From contig JAIEAP010000028.1 in assembly GCA_029071325.1 (NCBI GenBank), positions 1 through 59,843 on the forward strand: a stretch of DNA of 59,843 bases, given 5' to 3'. Position numbers and translations under genes: made by a program. Positions within the stretch are counted from its first letter, which is position 1; each line of letters opens with the position of its first letter. Shown here one piece after another: positions 9,626-18,867 of this stretch. The DNA is from Lachnospiraceae bacterium. GTDB lineage: Bacteria; Bacillota; Clostridia; Lachnospirales; Lachnospiraceae. The notes under the pieces are model-generated. The model searched no databases and had not been told where the DNA came from. It saw only the letters and a list, made by a program, of their open reading frames with translations.

Positions 9626-11119
9626 ATGATTCAACAGCTCATCGAAGAACTTGTTCACTACGGCATGAAAAAGGATCTGATCGCAGATTCCGACCGTATT
9701 TTTGTGACAAATCAGCTCTTAGAGCTTTTCCAGATTTCGGACTATACAAAGACTGACTCTGAGCCACACGCACCCCGGGAACTGCATCTGATTCTGGAGG
9801 ATATGCTCAACTATGCACAGGCTCACGGTATCCTTACGGAAGATACCATCACCGTGCGGGACTTACTGGACACGAAGATCATGGGGCTCATCACTCCGCT
9901 CCCATCTATGGTCCAAAAATCCTTTGCAGATAAATACACAATTTCCCCGCAGGCTGCTACGGACTATTACTATCAGTTCAGCCAGGCAACCAATTACATC
10001 CGCTCCCACCGCATTGCCCGGGACGAAAAATGGACGGTGGACACAGAATATGGTCCCATTGATATCACCATCAACCTTTCCAAGCCGGAAAAGGATCCAA
10101 GGGATATCGCCAAGGCAGGTCAGGCAAAAAAATCCGGATATCCCAGTTGTCTTTTGTGCAAGGAAAACGAGGGCTATGCCGGACATTTTCTCCACCCCGC
10201 CAGGCAGAATCACCGCATCATCCCCATTACCCTGTGCGGCGAGGATTATTACCTGCAATACTCTCCCTATGTTTACTATAACGAGCACTGCATTGTATTC
10301 AATGCCCGGCACATTCCTATGAAAATTGACAAATGCGCTTTTGAAAAGCTTCTGGACTTTGTCAGACAGTTCCCGCACTACATGGTCGGTTCCAATGCAG
10401 ACCTTCCCATCGTGGGCGGCTCCATTTTAAGTCATGATCATTTTCAGGGGGGAAGATACACATTTGCCATGGCAAAGGCTCCCTATGAACAGGAATTCTC
10501 TCTGAAAGCTTATCCCAAAGTACATGCCGGAATCGTCAAATGGCCCATGTCTGTCATCCGTTTACAGTGCGAAGATCCTGCCGTACTCGCCGATGCTGCC
10601 GACCATATTCTGACAGTCTGGCGCGGATATACAGATGCGGAAGCCTTCGTGTTCAGTGAGACGGACGGCGTCCCCCACAACACCATTACGCCCATCGCCC
10701 GTATGCGCGGTGACCGGTATGAGCTGGATCTTGTTTTAAGAAATAATATCACCACAGAAGAACACCCCTGGGGCGTGTATCATCCCCATGCGCAGTACCA
10801 CCATATCAAAAAAGAAAATATCGGCTTAATCGAAGTGATGGGGCTTGCTGTCCTTCCCGCACGCCTGAAAAAGGAGATTTCCTTATTAGAAGACGCCATC
10901 TTAAATCATAAAGATATCCGCGCAGATGCCGCCATTGAAAAGCATGCCGACTGGGCGGAAGAATGGATGGGAAAATATGACATTACCGCCGACAATATCC
11001 ATGCCATCATTCAACAGGAAATCGGGCATGTATTTGTCAAAGTGCTGGGCTGCTCCGGCGTTTACAAGCGCACTCCCGAAGGCATGCGCGCCTTTCAGCG
11101 ATTTGTGGATCACCTATAA
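9626..11119 (+). CDS. galT: UDP-glucose--hexose-1-phosphate uridylyltransferase, class II (Firmicute type)
   Basis: A 497-aa protein of the long GalT family found in Firmicutes, not the shorter histidine-triad GalT of enterobacteria. Family blocks seen are SHDHFQGGRYTFAMAKAP, YPSCLLCKENEGYAGHF and the N-terminal helical domain. It exchanges UMP between UDP-glucose and galactose-1-phosphate. An AGGAGG site precedes the start by 8 nt, and it is co-transcribed with galK. No clear hairpin follows it. Confidence 0.94.
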   Translation: MIQQLIEELVHYGMKKDLIADSDRIFVTNQLLELFQISDYTKTDSEPHAPRELHLILEDMLNYAQAHGILTEDTITVRDLLDTKIMGLITPLPSMVQKSFADKYTISPQAATDYYYQFSQATNYIRSHRIARDEKWTVDTEYGPIDITINLSKPEKDPRDIAKAGQAKKSGYPSCLLCKENEGYAGHFLHPARQNHRIIPITLCGEDYYLQYSPYVYYNEHCIVFNARHIPMKIDKCAFEKLLDFVRQFPHYMVGSNADLPIVGGSILSHDHFQGGRYTFAMAKAPYEQEFSLKAYPKVHAGIVKWPMSVIRLQCEDPAVLADAADHILTVWRGYTDAEAFVFSETDGVPHNTITPIARMRGDRYELDLVLRNNITTEEHPWGVYHPHAQYHHIKKENIGLIEVMGLAVLPARLKKEISLLEDAILNHKDIRADAAIEKHADWAEEWMGKYDITADNIHAIIQQEIGHVFVKVLGCSGVYKRTPEGMRAFQRFVDHL

Positions 11120-11204
11120 AAATGTTGTGTTTTTACATGCCGTATGCTAAGATAAAAGGCAGATGCTACATATTTATAATATACAATGAGAAAAGGAGTT
11201 AGCT

Positions 11205-12665
11205 ATGTATAATCTCAGCGACGAAAATGTGAACGACAATTCTTCACAGAATTACGCTACACCGACGCCGGATTCAAATGCTTCCCAGCAGTCCTATCAG
11301 GCGCCGGACAACAATGGTTACCAGCAGACTTATCAGGCTCAGAACAACAACGGTTACCAGCAGACTTACCAGGCTCAGGATAACAACGGTTACCAGCAAT
11401 CTTATCAATCACAGAATACCTACAACCAGCAATACTACAATGGGCAGAATTATTCTTACGGCAGCGGTTCTTACCAGGCATCCGTAAATGGTCAGAACCC
11501 CTACAATCAGGAGAAAAAGCCGACCCCGGTATTTGCCATTCTGGGAATCGTGTTTGCTGTTGCTGCATTTCCTCTCGGCTTCTTGCTCGTCCCGATCCTT
11601 GGTATTATCTTAGGAATCGCAGGACTCATCTTCGGTATCTTAGGTCTGACCGCGAGAAGTTCCATCAAGGGACTGGGAATTGCTGCTACGATTCTTGCTC
11701 CTGTTGCAACAATCGCATTGATTATCGTGATCATATACCGTGCTGTCTCTCTCGTCAACGACATTACCGATGACATATTCTCCTATGAGGATAACTTTGA
11801 TAATGACTATAATTTCGACTTTGACTATGATCATGACTATGACAATGATTATGATTATGACTATGATGATGACTATAACTATGATGAAGGCTTTTATGGT
11901 TATGACGACAGAACGGTAGACATCGATGATGTGGTATTATTCTCAGAGGCAGGCGTCACGGTTACAGCCACCGACATTACATACGAAAACTACGGTGACA
12001 CCACATATCCCTATGTGAATGTTGAAATTGAAAATACCAGCGAGTATGATGTCACAATTGGCGTAGAATACTGTGCAGTTAACAATATCGCAATGTACGG
12101 CAGCTATTTTAACGACTCTGTCAACGCAGGCAAGAAGAGCAAATCGAGTCTTTCCATCGATTCCAGCGTATTCTCCAAATGCGCGTTTACAGGTATCGGC
12201 AGCATTGAGCTTCAGGTAAATATCTATGACAAGAATACCTATGATGATATCGTGGAATTAAGCGATCTCTATCAGGCCACTATCGATGCTTCCTACACAC
12301 CATTTACTGCTGCCTCATTGAGTGATGCGAACCTGATCGTATCGGAGTCCGGCATTGACTTTTATTATCTGGGAGTTACGGATTCCTACTACGACGATTC
12401 ACCATGCTTCCTGTTTTATGCCGAGAACCATTCCGGTCGGATGGCATGGGTAGAGACCGACGGATTCTCTATCAACGACTACATGCAGGGCGATTACGAT
12501 ATTGAGCTCGTCAATGACGGAAACGGTGCGCTGCTGTTGGTTGAGTGGGACGGTGACGTAGATGTGGACGATCTTGAAAAGGCCGATGTGAAGTTTGAGA
12601 TTACCTTCTATGACACCTATGATGTCGTCTACACAGATGAAGTTGTCTTCTATTCCTTACAGTAA
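11205..12665 (+). CDS. Repeat-rich membrane protein with Q/N/Y head and D/Y linker
   Basis: A 486-aa protein of unknown role. Residues 1-100 are Gln/Asn/Tyr rich and include a 12-residue tandem repeat (NNGYQQTYQAQ type, nearly 3 units). Two or more membrane segments follow (about 107-190) in a DUF4190-like arrangement with Gly/Leu/Ile-rich helices. Next comes an extreme Asp/Tyr/Asn stretch (about 194-235) and a C-terminal globular, probably extracytoplasmic, domain with a beta-rich pattern. AAAGGAG precedes the ATG. It is monocistronic and ends in a strong terminator. Confidence 0.75.
   Translation: MYNLSDENVNDNSSQNYATPTPDSNASQQSYQAPDNNGYQQTYQAQNNNGYQQTYQAQDNNGYQQSYQSQNTYNQQYYNGQNYSYGSGSYQASVNGQNPYNQEKKPTPVFAILGIVFAVAAFPLGFLLVPILGIILGIAGLIFGILGLTARSSIKGLGIAATILAPVATIALIIVIIYRAVSLVNDITDDIFSYEDNFDNDYNFDFDYDHDYDNDYDYDYDDDYNYDEGFYGYDDRTVDIDDVVLFSEAGVTVTATDITYENYGDTTYPYVNVEIENTSEYDVTIGVEYCAVNNIAMYGSYFNDSVNAGKKSKSSLSIDSSVFSKCAFTGIGSIELQVNIYDKNTYDDIVELSDLYQATIDASYTPFTAASLSDANLIVSESGIDFYYLGVTDSYYDDSPCFLFYAENHSGRMAWVETDGFSINDYMQGDYDIELVNDGNGALLLVEWDGDVDVDDLEKADVKFEITFYDTYDVVYTDEVVFYSLQ
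11316..11423 (+). repeat. In-frame 36-bp tandem repeat, three units
   Basis: Units beginning GGTTACCAGCA start at 11316, 11352 and 11388 and encode GYQQ(T/S)YQ(A/S)Q plus 3 further residues. A decayed unit precedes them. Copies differ mostly at silent sites, so selection on the peptide is likely. Confidence 0.8.
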
Positions 12666-12681
12666 GGCTCTGATATGTCAG

Positions 12682-12713
12682 AAAAAGCCTCAGGCAAATG
12701 CCTGAGGCTTTTT
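12682..12713. terminator. Bidirectional intrinsic terminator
   Basis: A perfect 15-bp stem (AAAAAGCCTCAGGCA and its inverse) with a 2-nt loop and T runs on both strands sits between the converging repeat-rich protein gene and greA. It serves both. Confidence 0.92.
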
Positions 12714-12743
12714 CAATTCTACACATCCTATTTTCATCACGCC

Positions 12744-13244
12744 CTAGAAGCTGCGGATCTGCTCTCCGTCCTCTCCTGTATTCTCAATCCGGCGTATTTC
12801 TATCTCATAGCTGTAAGCATCATTGACCTGCACGGTCACCCGGTCGCCCACTTTATGTCCCATAACGGCCTTCCCCATCGGTGATTCAATACTGATCAGC
12901 CCCTTCAGGGAATTGCCCCGCAGAGTAGTCACGAGCTTGAATGTTTCTTCCATATCGTCCTCCGGGATATAGACCGTGACCGTATTATTAATGCCTACCT
13001 CATCTTCTTTTGAATCATCCGACACCACCACTGCCGTTTTGATCATCCGCTCCAGATAACGGATACGGCTCTCATTCTTATTCTTATCGCGCTTTGCCGC
13101 ATAGTATTCAAAATTCTCACTTAAGTCACCCTGCTCTCGGGCTTCCTTCACAGCCCCAATGGCTTCCTTACGCACCACCAGCTTGCGGTACTCAATCTCC
13201 TCTTCCATTTTTCGGATATCGCTCTGTGTCAATCTATCGTGCAT
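12744..13244 (-). CDS. greA: Transcription elongation factor GreA/GreB family
   Basis: A 166-aa Gre factor. The N-terminal antiparallel coiled coil (about 5-78) carries the acidic tip region ...REQGDLSENFEYYAAKRDK, and the C-terminal FKBP-like domain (about 85-160) contains SPMGKAVMGHKVGD. It binds the RNA polymerase secondary channel and promotes cleavage of backtracked transcripts. The start lies 2 bp after the upstream L,D-transpeptidase-like stop, so the two may be co-transcribed. Length is normal. Confidence 0.92.
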   Translation of the reverse strand: MHDRLTQSDIRKMEEEIEYRKLVVRKEAIGAVKEAREQGDLSENFEYYAAKRDKNKNESRIRYLERMIKTAVVVSDDSKEDEVGINNTVTVYIPEDDMEETFKLVTTLRGNSLKGLISIESPMGKAVMGHKVGDRVTVQVNDAYSYEIEIRRIENTGEDGEQIRSF

Positions 13245-13246
13245 TT

Positions 13247-13759
13247 CTATTCCTCCTGATCACATTTTATCACAATATGTGCGCCCGGACGTATCCACCG
13301 CAGAATGCTCACCATATGCTTTTCTTCCACGGCAATGCAGCCGTGCGTATAATTCTTATCTCCACAGCAATGAAGAAATATCCCGCTGCCCCTTCCAGCC
13401 TCACATGCCTCATTGTACCCGATATCCAGAAGGTAATGGTATTCCGGCACATAGTCCATCATATGCTCCCCATAAGAGGAAGGCATAGCCTGTGTACAGT
13501 ATACGGCACGGTTATAATGAGGACTGCTGCTATCCCCGCACCAGTACAGCTCCGGTGTGACCTGAGTATATGTAATATGACACCCCGGGTCCGGGAGTAT
13601 TCCATACGCATTTTTGATGGCAAAGCGCCCCAGAGGCGTTCTGCCATCTCCTTCCTTCGTCTTGCCCATACCGCCATATCCCAGAACGGCGGGACAGGAA
13701 TTTTCTCCCCAGTACAGCGTGCCCTTTCTTTCGTGACCGGTAACGAATATCACCTGCAT
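13247..13759 (-). CDS. L,D-transpeptidase (YkuD)-like catalytic protein without signal peptide
   Basis: A 170-aa protein consisting of one YkuD-type domain. GKTKEGDGRTPLGRF (about 32-46) and the active-site motif with His130, His139 and Cys141 (YTHGCIAV) are present. Family enzymes cross-link peptidoglycan through L,D-peptide bonds. Unusually, no signal peptide or membrane segment is visible, so either a different export route or a non-wall substrate is needed. It lies just upstream of greA. Confidence 0.8.
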   Translation of the reverse strand: MQVIFVTGHERKGTLYWGENSCPAVLGYGGMGKTKEGDGRTPLGRFAIKNAYGILPDPGCHITYTQVTPELYWCGDSSSPHYNRAVYCTQAMPSSYGEHMMDYVPEYHYLLDIGYNEACEAGRGSGIFLHCCGDKNYTHGCIAVEEKHMVSILRWIRPGAHIVIKCDQEE

Positions 13760-13794
13760 CCCATATCTGCTCCATCATATTTTCTATTGAAAAA

Positions 13795-13829
13795 GCAGCT
13801 AAAATCTGCATTTCCACAGCTTTAACTGC
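13795..13829 (-). terminator. Intrinsic terminator of pta
   Basis: GCAGCTAAAATCTG pairs imperfectly with CAGCTTTAACTGC. On the minus strand the stem is followed by TTTTT (13790-13794). It is placed 42 bp after the pta stop. Confidence 0.7.
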
Positions 13830-13870
13830 CTTTTGTATGTATCTATTTATTATACGCTTTTCACATGCTC

Positions 13871-14854
13871 CTATGCCAATGCCGCCGTAATAATTGCCAT
13901 AGAATACACTTCAATTGCATTACAGCCTCTAGACAAGTCATTGATAGGTGCATTCAGCCCCATCAGAATAGGACCGTACGCCTCGAAATTCCCCATACGC
14001 TGTGCAATCTTATACCCAATGTTGCCGGAACTGATATCCGGGAAAATAAAGGTATTGGCATGACCTGCCACCTCGGATTCCGGACATTTGGTCCGCGCCA
14101 CCCTGGGGGATACGGCAGCGTCAAACTGCAGCTCGCCTTCTATGGGCAGATCCGGCTGGCGCTCCTTGGTCTTGCGCGCCGCATTGCGCATCTTATCCAC
14201 ATCCTCACCCTTTCCGGAACCCATGGTGGAATAACTCAGGAAAGCAAGCTTGGGATCGATGCCAAAGATTTTCGCACATCTGGCAGTTTCCAACGCAATC
14301 TCCACCAGCTCATCCTCGGTCGGATGAATATTGATGGCACAGTCTCCCATAGCAAGAACCTCATTCTCACCGGTCGCAGAGGGACGCACCAGGATAAAAC
14401 AGGAAGATACAATAGAACTGCCCGGCTTGGTCTTGATCAATTGCAGGGCGGGACGGACGGTATCTGCAGTAGTATAAGTTGCACCGCCCAAAAGCGCATG
14501 TGCAAGCCCCATCTTCACAAGCATAGTTCCGAAATAATTGGCCTGGGACAGAACACCTCTGGCCTGCTCCGGCGTCACGCCTTTGCTCTTACGCAGCTCG
14601 CAGTACAACTCCACCATCTCATCCAGACGTTCAAACTTTGCGGGATCTATAATCTCAGCGCCCCGGATATTAAACCCGCTCTCTTCCGCCGATTCCATAA
14701 TCTCATCTTCTTTCCCCACCAGGATCGGATGCAGGAAATTGCTGGCAAGCAAACGGGAAGCCGCTTCCAGGATACGGGGATCACTGCCCTCCGTAAACAC
14801 GATCTTCTTGGGACTCTTCTTCAGAATGTTAATCATCTGACCAAAACCTAACAT
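13871..14854 (-). CDS. pta: Phosphate acetyltransferase
   Basis: A 327-aa short-form Pta of the PTA_PTB family, opening with KKIVFTEGSDPRILEAA and showing GDCAINIHPTEDELVEIA and the C-terminal GPILMGLNAPINDLSRGC. It interconverts acetyl-CoA and acetyl phosphate for acetate formation and ATP yield. AAGGAG stands 9 nt before the ATG. No ackA follows, unlike the usual pta-ackA pair; the gene has its own promoter and terminator. Confidence 0.94.
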   Translation of the reverse strand: MLGFGQMINILKKSPKKIVFTEGSDPRILEAASRLLASNFLHPILVGKEDEIMESAEESGFNIRGAEIIDPAKFERLDEMVELYCELRKSKGVTPEQARGVLSQANYFGTMLVKMGLAHALLGGATYTTADTVRPALQLIKTKPGSSIVSSCFILVRPSATGENEVLAMGDCAINIHPTEDELVEIALETARCAKIFGIDPKLAFLSYSTMGSGKGEDVDKMRNAARKTKERQPDLPIEGELQFDAAVSPRVARTKCPESEVAGHANTFIFPDISSGNIGYKIAQRMGNFEAYGPILMGLNAPINDLSRGCNAIEVYSMAIITAALA

Positions 14855-14896
14855 AGCACTCTTCTCCTTACTTCACAAATAATAACTGCTGCTATT

Positions 14897-14924
14897 ATTG
14901 TACCCCCTTTTGGCTAAAATGCAA
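14897..14924 (-). promoter_or_regulatory. Promoter of pta
   Basis: Minus strand TTGCAT (919-924 of this kb, i.e. 14919-14924), a 16-bp spacer and TACAAT (14897-14902), about 45 bp before the pta ATG. Confidence 0.55.
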
Positions 14925-14942
14925 GTTCTCATTTTAATACAA

Positions 14943-16634
14943 TCACGCCAGACGCAGTACAATGGATTCACAGCTCTCCAACGTAATCATACCGTCGGCT
15001 GCTTCTGCCTCCCGGACGCCCTCGTTCCCCATATTGGATAAGAGCGCTGCGTCCATCTGTCCCGGTAATTGTAACGTCACCGGCTGCGTCCCGAAGTTCG
15101 CCGCCACAAGTACACGGACATCTCCCGCCTCACTTTCCCGGAGGAAGCCAAATACTGTCTCCACATTCTCATATACCGGCACAAAATTCCCATAGGTAAA
15201 GGTCTCGCGATATTCATCAGATTTGCGTAAGCCTATCAGCTTCTTATAATAATTCAGGACAGAATCCTCCCGCTTCTGCTGTTCCGCAACATTAATCTTG
15301 CGATAATTGGGATTCACAGACAGCCACGGAGTACCTGTGGTAAAGCCTGCCTGCACTTCATCGGTCCACTGCATCGGCGTTCTGGCGTTATCCCGGCTGT
15401 TCTCGTAACAGAAGCCTAACGCTTCTTCCTTACTGTATCCTGCGTCCAAAGCCACCTGGTACTGGTCAATGGTATTGATATCATCATACTCGCTAATATC
15501 ATCCCTGCGGCAGTTGGTCATTCCGACCTCCTGCCCCTGATAGAGGAAAGGCAACCCTCTGAGCAGGATGGATGTGGTTGCAAGCATTTTTTTACCCGCT
15601 TCATTTACGGCATGCTCCGGCAGATAACGGCTGGCCCCTCTTGGCTCGTCATGATTTTCAATGATATTCGCCTTAAATCCCTTCCCGATCAATTCTTTCT
15701 GGGACGCAAACAGCGTATCCCTCCACTCCTTGAATTCAATGGGTCTGGCATCATACCATCCGTGCTTTCCAAAACCCAGCATATGGGCAGAAAAATCAAA
15801 CATCGTAGAAAAATGCCCATCATCCCCGACAAATTCCAGGAGTTCATCATCTTTCATATTGAAAACCTCACCCACAGTAAAGGCATCATATTTCTCAAAG
15901 GTACGATGTTTCAAATCCTCCAGCATATCTCCTACGCCCTGTACCGCCTCCACCATCTTAATGCAGGTGGCAAGTCCATCCGGACCGTCCGGCTCATAAT
16001 CCGGGAAGCTTAAGTCCTTCTTGATGTTAATAATGGCATCAATGCGAAAGCCCGCAAGTCCCTTATCCAGCCACCAGTTGATCATCTCATAGATTTTCTC
16101 CCGAACCGTCGGATTCTCCCAATTCAGATCCGGCTGCTCCTTCGCAAACATATGCAGATAGTACTTATCGGTTCCCGGAATCTTCTCCCAGCAGCTTCCG
16201 CCGAAGTAAGAACGCATATTGTTGGGCTCTCTGCCATCCTTTCCGGGACGAATATAGAAATATCTGCCGTATTCACCTTCCGGATCTGCCAGCGCCTTCT
16301 GGAACCACTCATGCCGGTCGGAGCAATGATTCACCACCAGATCCATAACAATATGCATATCACGCTTCTTAGCCTCTTCCAGCAGTTCGTCAAACTCCTC
16401 CATAGTTCCGAATTCTTCTGCGATCCTGTAATAATCCGAAATATCGTAACCCTGATCCACAAAAGGCGATTGATAAATAGGCGACAGCCAGATAATGTCG
16501 ATGCCCAGTTCCTTCAGATAATCCAGACGCGAAATCACGCCGCGCAGATCTCCGATACCGTCCCCATTGGTATCCTGAAAGCTTTTCGGATAGATCTGAT
16601 ATGCCACCTTATCATGCCACCATTTTCTTTTCAT
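14943..16634 (-). CDS. malL: Oligo-1,6-glucosidase / alpha-glucosidase (GH13, subfamily 31 type)
   Basis: A 563-aa GH13 enzyme. The catalytic nucleophile Asp199 (GFRIDAI), acid/base Glu256 (TVGEVF) and Asp329 (NHDEPR) fall at almost the same positions as in Bacillus oligo-1,6-glucosidase, and region I is MDLVVNHCSD. It hydrolyses terminal alpha-1,6 (isomaltose) and related glucosidic bonds. No signal peptide, so it acts on imported oligosaccharides in the cytoplasm. It is divergent from an AraC-type regulator that may control it. AAGGAGGG precedes the start. Confidence 0.88.
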   Translation of the reverse strand: MKRKWWHDKVAYQIYPKSFQDTNGDGIGDLRGVISRLDYLKELGIDIIWLSPIYQSPFVDQGYDISDYYRIAEEFGTMEEFDELLEEAKKRDMHIVMDLVVNHCSDRHEWFQKALADPEGEYGRYFYIRPGKDGREPNNMRSYFGGSCWEKIPGTDKYYLHMFAKEQPDLNWENPTVREKIYEMINWWLDKGLAGFRIDAIINIKKDLSFPDYEPDGPDGLATCIKMVEAVQGVGDMLEDLKHRTFEKYDAFTVGEVFNMKDDELLEFVGDDGHFSTMFDFSAHMLGFGKHGWYDARPIEFKEWRDTLFASQKELIGKGFKANIIENHDEPRGASRYLPEHAVNEAGKKMLATTSILLRGLPFLYQGQEVGMTNCRRDDISEYDDINTIDQYQVALDAGYSKEEALGFCYENSRDNARTPMQWTDEVQAGFTTGTPWLSVNPNYRKINVAEQQKREDSVLNYYKKLIGLRKSDEYRETFTYGNFVPVYENVETVFGFLRESEAGDVRVLVAANFGTQPVTLQLPGQMDAALLSNMGNEGVREAEAADGMITLESCESIVLRLA

Positions 16635-16771
16635 GAAAAACCCTCCTTCATATGCTGATACTTGTTTTTCTTGTATGATACTGTTATTATATATAGGATA
16701 AATCTAAAAATCTTGCAGAATATTTTCCTGTTTATTGCACAATCCTGACTTCAGAAAAGGAGTATCCCACT

Positions 16772-17689
16772 ATGGCAGCATCAACAGCCCCATCACCGGC
16801 CCAAAAAGAAAAAGCGCAGCACGGAGAATCCCTATTCCCCCTGCAGCGCTACGGCACAACACTCTCTGATTCCTATCCTGCCGTGACTGCCCATTGGCAC
16901 GAGGAGGCGGAATTCACTATGATCACCGGGGGCGTATGCAACTACCAGATACAGTCTGCCAGTTACCCGGCGCATCCCGGAGACCTTTTATTCATCCCTC
17001 CCCTGGTGCTCCACTCCATCACCATTGAGACAGGCGGCTCCATGGAATCGGAAACCTATGTCTTTCACATGAACCTCCTGGGCGCCTCACTGCCGGATTC
17101 CGGCTCCATCCGTTACTTAACACCTCTTGCCCACCAGAAGCTGATCCCTCCGTTCCTCCTCACGGTATCTCATGCTGCATATCCGCAGGCATATGATCTG
17201 TTTCTTGCCATCAGCGACGCTTACCAGAACCGACCGGCAGGTTATGAGCTGCTGCTCAAATCATACTTCCTGCAGTTGATCGCACTGCTTTTACCTTATT
17301 GTGAAGCTGCCGACCGGCAGCCTCCCATTGAGCAGGAGCATACGCGGAAGATCAAGACGGTACTTGCCTACATTGACCGTCACTATATGGACAGCCTCAC
17401 CGTGCCGCAGCTTGCCGCCTCCTGCTACTTCAATGAGTATTACTTCATGCGTATCTTCAAAAAATACGTAGGAATGTCCTGTCTGGAATATATCAAAAAT
17501 GTACGTCTGCAAAAAGCGGCGGAAGCCTTCTTGTCAGGTGAAACTTCTCCGCTAGAGGTCTCTCTGTCCGCAGGCTTTTGCAATCTTTCTTACTTTTATC
17601 GGGAATTTAAAAAGAAATTCGGCATGACGCCAAAAGAATTTATAGAACATCCGCCCACCACATTTCCGGTGATTCAGACCGGATCGTGA
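16772..17689 (+). CDS. AraC-family regulator with cupin sensor domain
   Basis: A 305-aa regulator. The N-terminal cupin-like domain (about 25-150, HWHEEAEFTMITGG...HPGDLLFIPP) likely binds a sugar. The C-terminal pair of helix-turn-helices (about 195-295) ends with the family signature FCNLSYFYREFKKKFGMTPKEF. Divergent placement from malL suggests control of alpha-glucoside use. The last 16 bp overlap the converging DUF1622 gene. Confidence 0.88.
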   Translation: MAASTAPSPAQKEKAQHGESLFPLQRYGTTLSDSYPAVTAHWHEEAEFTMITGGVCNYQIQSASYPAHPGDLLFIPPLVLHSITIETGGSMESETYVFHMNLLGASLPDSGSIRYLTPLAHQKLIPPFLLTVSHAAYPQAYDLFLAISDAYQNRPAGYELLLKSYFLQLIALLLPYCEAADRQPPIEQEHTRKIKTVLAYIDRHYMDSLTVPQLAASCYFNEYYFMRIFKKYVGMSCLEYIKNVRLQKAAEAFLSGETSPLEVSLSAGFCNLSYFYREFKKKFGMTPKEFIEHPPTTFPVIQTGS

Positions 17690-18015
17690 CAGTTCCGCTT
17701 CTCCTCCCTGATTTCCCAGTGGATCAGGAAAGTCAAAGCTGCACGCAGCGCGATGATGCCTGCTACGATGGCAATTTCCGACCAGTCACGCACAATGACT
17801 GTACGCAGGATCTCACTTCCCAGCTTGAATTCAAGACCTGCTGCCAAACCTTTTGCAAGCTGCAGTCTTGTATCGGGCTTCTTCCTAAGATAAGAAATAA
17901 ATCCACGGATGCCGGATGCCACAATGACACCGGCACCAATGGATTCTAATATCAGAATTGCCCACTGTATCAATTGTCCCACAAATAATTCTGCTGCCTC
18001 ATAGGCAAATTCCAT
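17674..18015 (-). CDS. DUF1622 family membrane protein
   Basis: A 113-aa protein with about three membrane segments (near 15-40, 58-72 and 80-100) and the family core LQLAKGLAAGLEFKLGSEIL. DUF1622 proteins are small inner-membrane proteins of unknown function. It lies 18 bp after the DUF6033 gene on the same strand and may be co-transcribed with it. Its end overlaps the AraC gene in convergent orientation. Confidence 0.85.
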   Translation of the reverse strand: MEFAYEAAELFVGQLIQWAILILESIGAGVIVASGIRGFISYLRKKPDTRLQLAKGLAAGLEFKLGSEILRTVIVRDWSEIAIVAGIIALRAALTFLIHWEIREEKRNCHDPV

Positions 18016-18033
18016 AATGTATTTCCTTTCCGC

Positions 18034-18804
18034 TTATCCCCGGAAGTCTACGTTCCAGCCCACCTGTCTCTCCTGTGAGGTCCATACAGAATCGCTCATG
18101 TGTTCATAGCTGTAATCCTGAAGCTTCTTCACCAGCTCGTCCATAGAATTGGCCGTTATCGTCACATCATTCTTAGGATCCGGTCTGCTCCATCTGTCTG
18201 TCCGCTCCGATTTATCCGCATCGGACACATTCTCCCGCTGCTTCTCCCAGCGTTCTCGCTGTGCTTCTTTCTGAGCCTCTTTGCGCTCCTTGATCTTCGC
18301 TTCCTTCTTATCGGCGATACGCTCTCTCTGCTTCTCCAGAGACTTGTCAATTACGGCGAAAAATGAAGCGTTGCCGCCGTCATTCACAATAATGCCATAA
18401 TTCTTTACTTTTGCTCCGCTTGCTTCCAGGCTGCTCTTTAACTGCTTCATCTGGTTCTGTGCATTACCTATAATGCCCTCATACTTCTTGCGGTATTCCT
18501 CATCCACAGCCATTCGCTCGATTTTATCCGTATCGATCAAGACGACCATCTTGCTGGAATTGGCATACGCCCCTGCATTGGCATTCACCTGATCCTTAAT
18601 AGAAGAATCTACCAGAATGAACTCCATATTTCCGTACTTCTTCCTCAGCTGATCGTAATACGCTTTGCCCTCATCGCTGAGCTGTGCATTTCCTACTGTC
18701 CTGCCAGACACCTTACTGGTCCTGGTTACCGCTCCGGTCTCGGCATACGCAGCCGCCTGTACGTTCTCCATTGCCTGACCTACTGCTCCTGTGCTCATAT
18801 TCAT
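18034..18804 (-). CDS. DUF6033 family protein
   Basis: A 256-aa soluble protein. The N-terminus (1-150) has the conserved AQLSDEGKAYYDQLRKKYG and a region ending in GIIVNDGGNASFFAVIDKSL. A long charged, Lys/Arg/Glu-rich helix follows (about 155-205), probably coiled coil, then a C-terminal segment ending VGWNVDFRG. Function unknown; families of this kind occur in Lachnospiraceae. AAGGAGG precedes the ATG. Upstream lie a sigma-D-like promoter and a perfect 22-bp palindrome, suggesting special regulation, possibly with motility genes. Confidence 0.78.
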   Translation of the reverse strand: MNMSTGAVGQAMENVQAAAYAETGAVTRTSKVSGRTVGNAQLSDEGKAYYDQLRKKYGNMEFILVDSSIKDQVNANAGAYANSSKMVVLIDTDKIERMAVDEEYRKKYEGIIGNAQNQMKQLKSSLEASGAKVKNYGIIVNDGGNASFFAVIDKSLEKQRERIADKKEAKIKERKEAQKEAQRERWEKQRENVSDADKSERTDRWSRPDPKNDVTITANSMDELVKKLQDYSYEHMSDSVWTSQERQVGWNVDFRG

Positions 18805-18822
18805 TCCTCCTTGAAATTGTTG

Positions 18823-18844
18823 ACCGGTAAATCCATTTACCGGT
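18823..18844. promoter_or_regulatory. Perfect 22-bp palindrome upstream of the DUF6033 gene
   Basis: Arms of 10 bp (ACCGGTAAAT and its inverse) around CC. It lies 18 bp before the DUF6033 ATG, next to the ribosome site. It could be a protein operator or an RNA hairpin that controls translation. Confidence 0.5.
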
Positions 18845-18867
18845 GGATATGATAAGTCTCATCTTAT

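Noticed and set aside
11316-11423. 36-bp repeats as a possible CRISPR array
   Set aside because: The units are contiguous, in frame and without spacers; they encode a peptide repeat.
13865-14851. Long plus-strand frame (328 codons) opposite pta
   Set aside because: It is the antisense shadow of a well-conserved enzyme, has no ribosome site and no recognisable domain.
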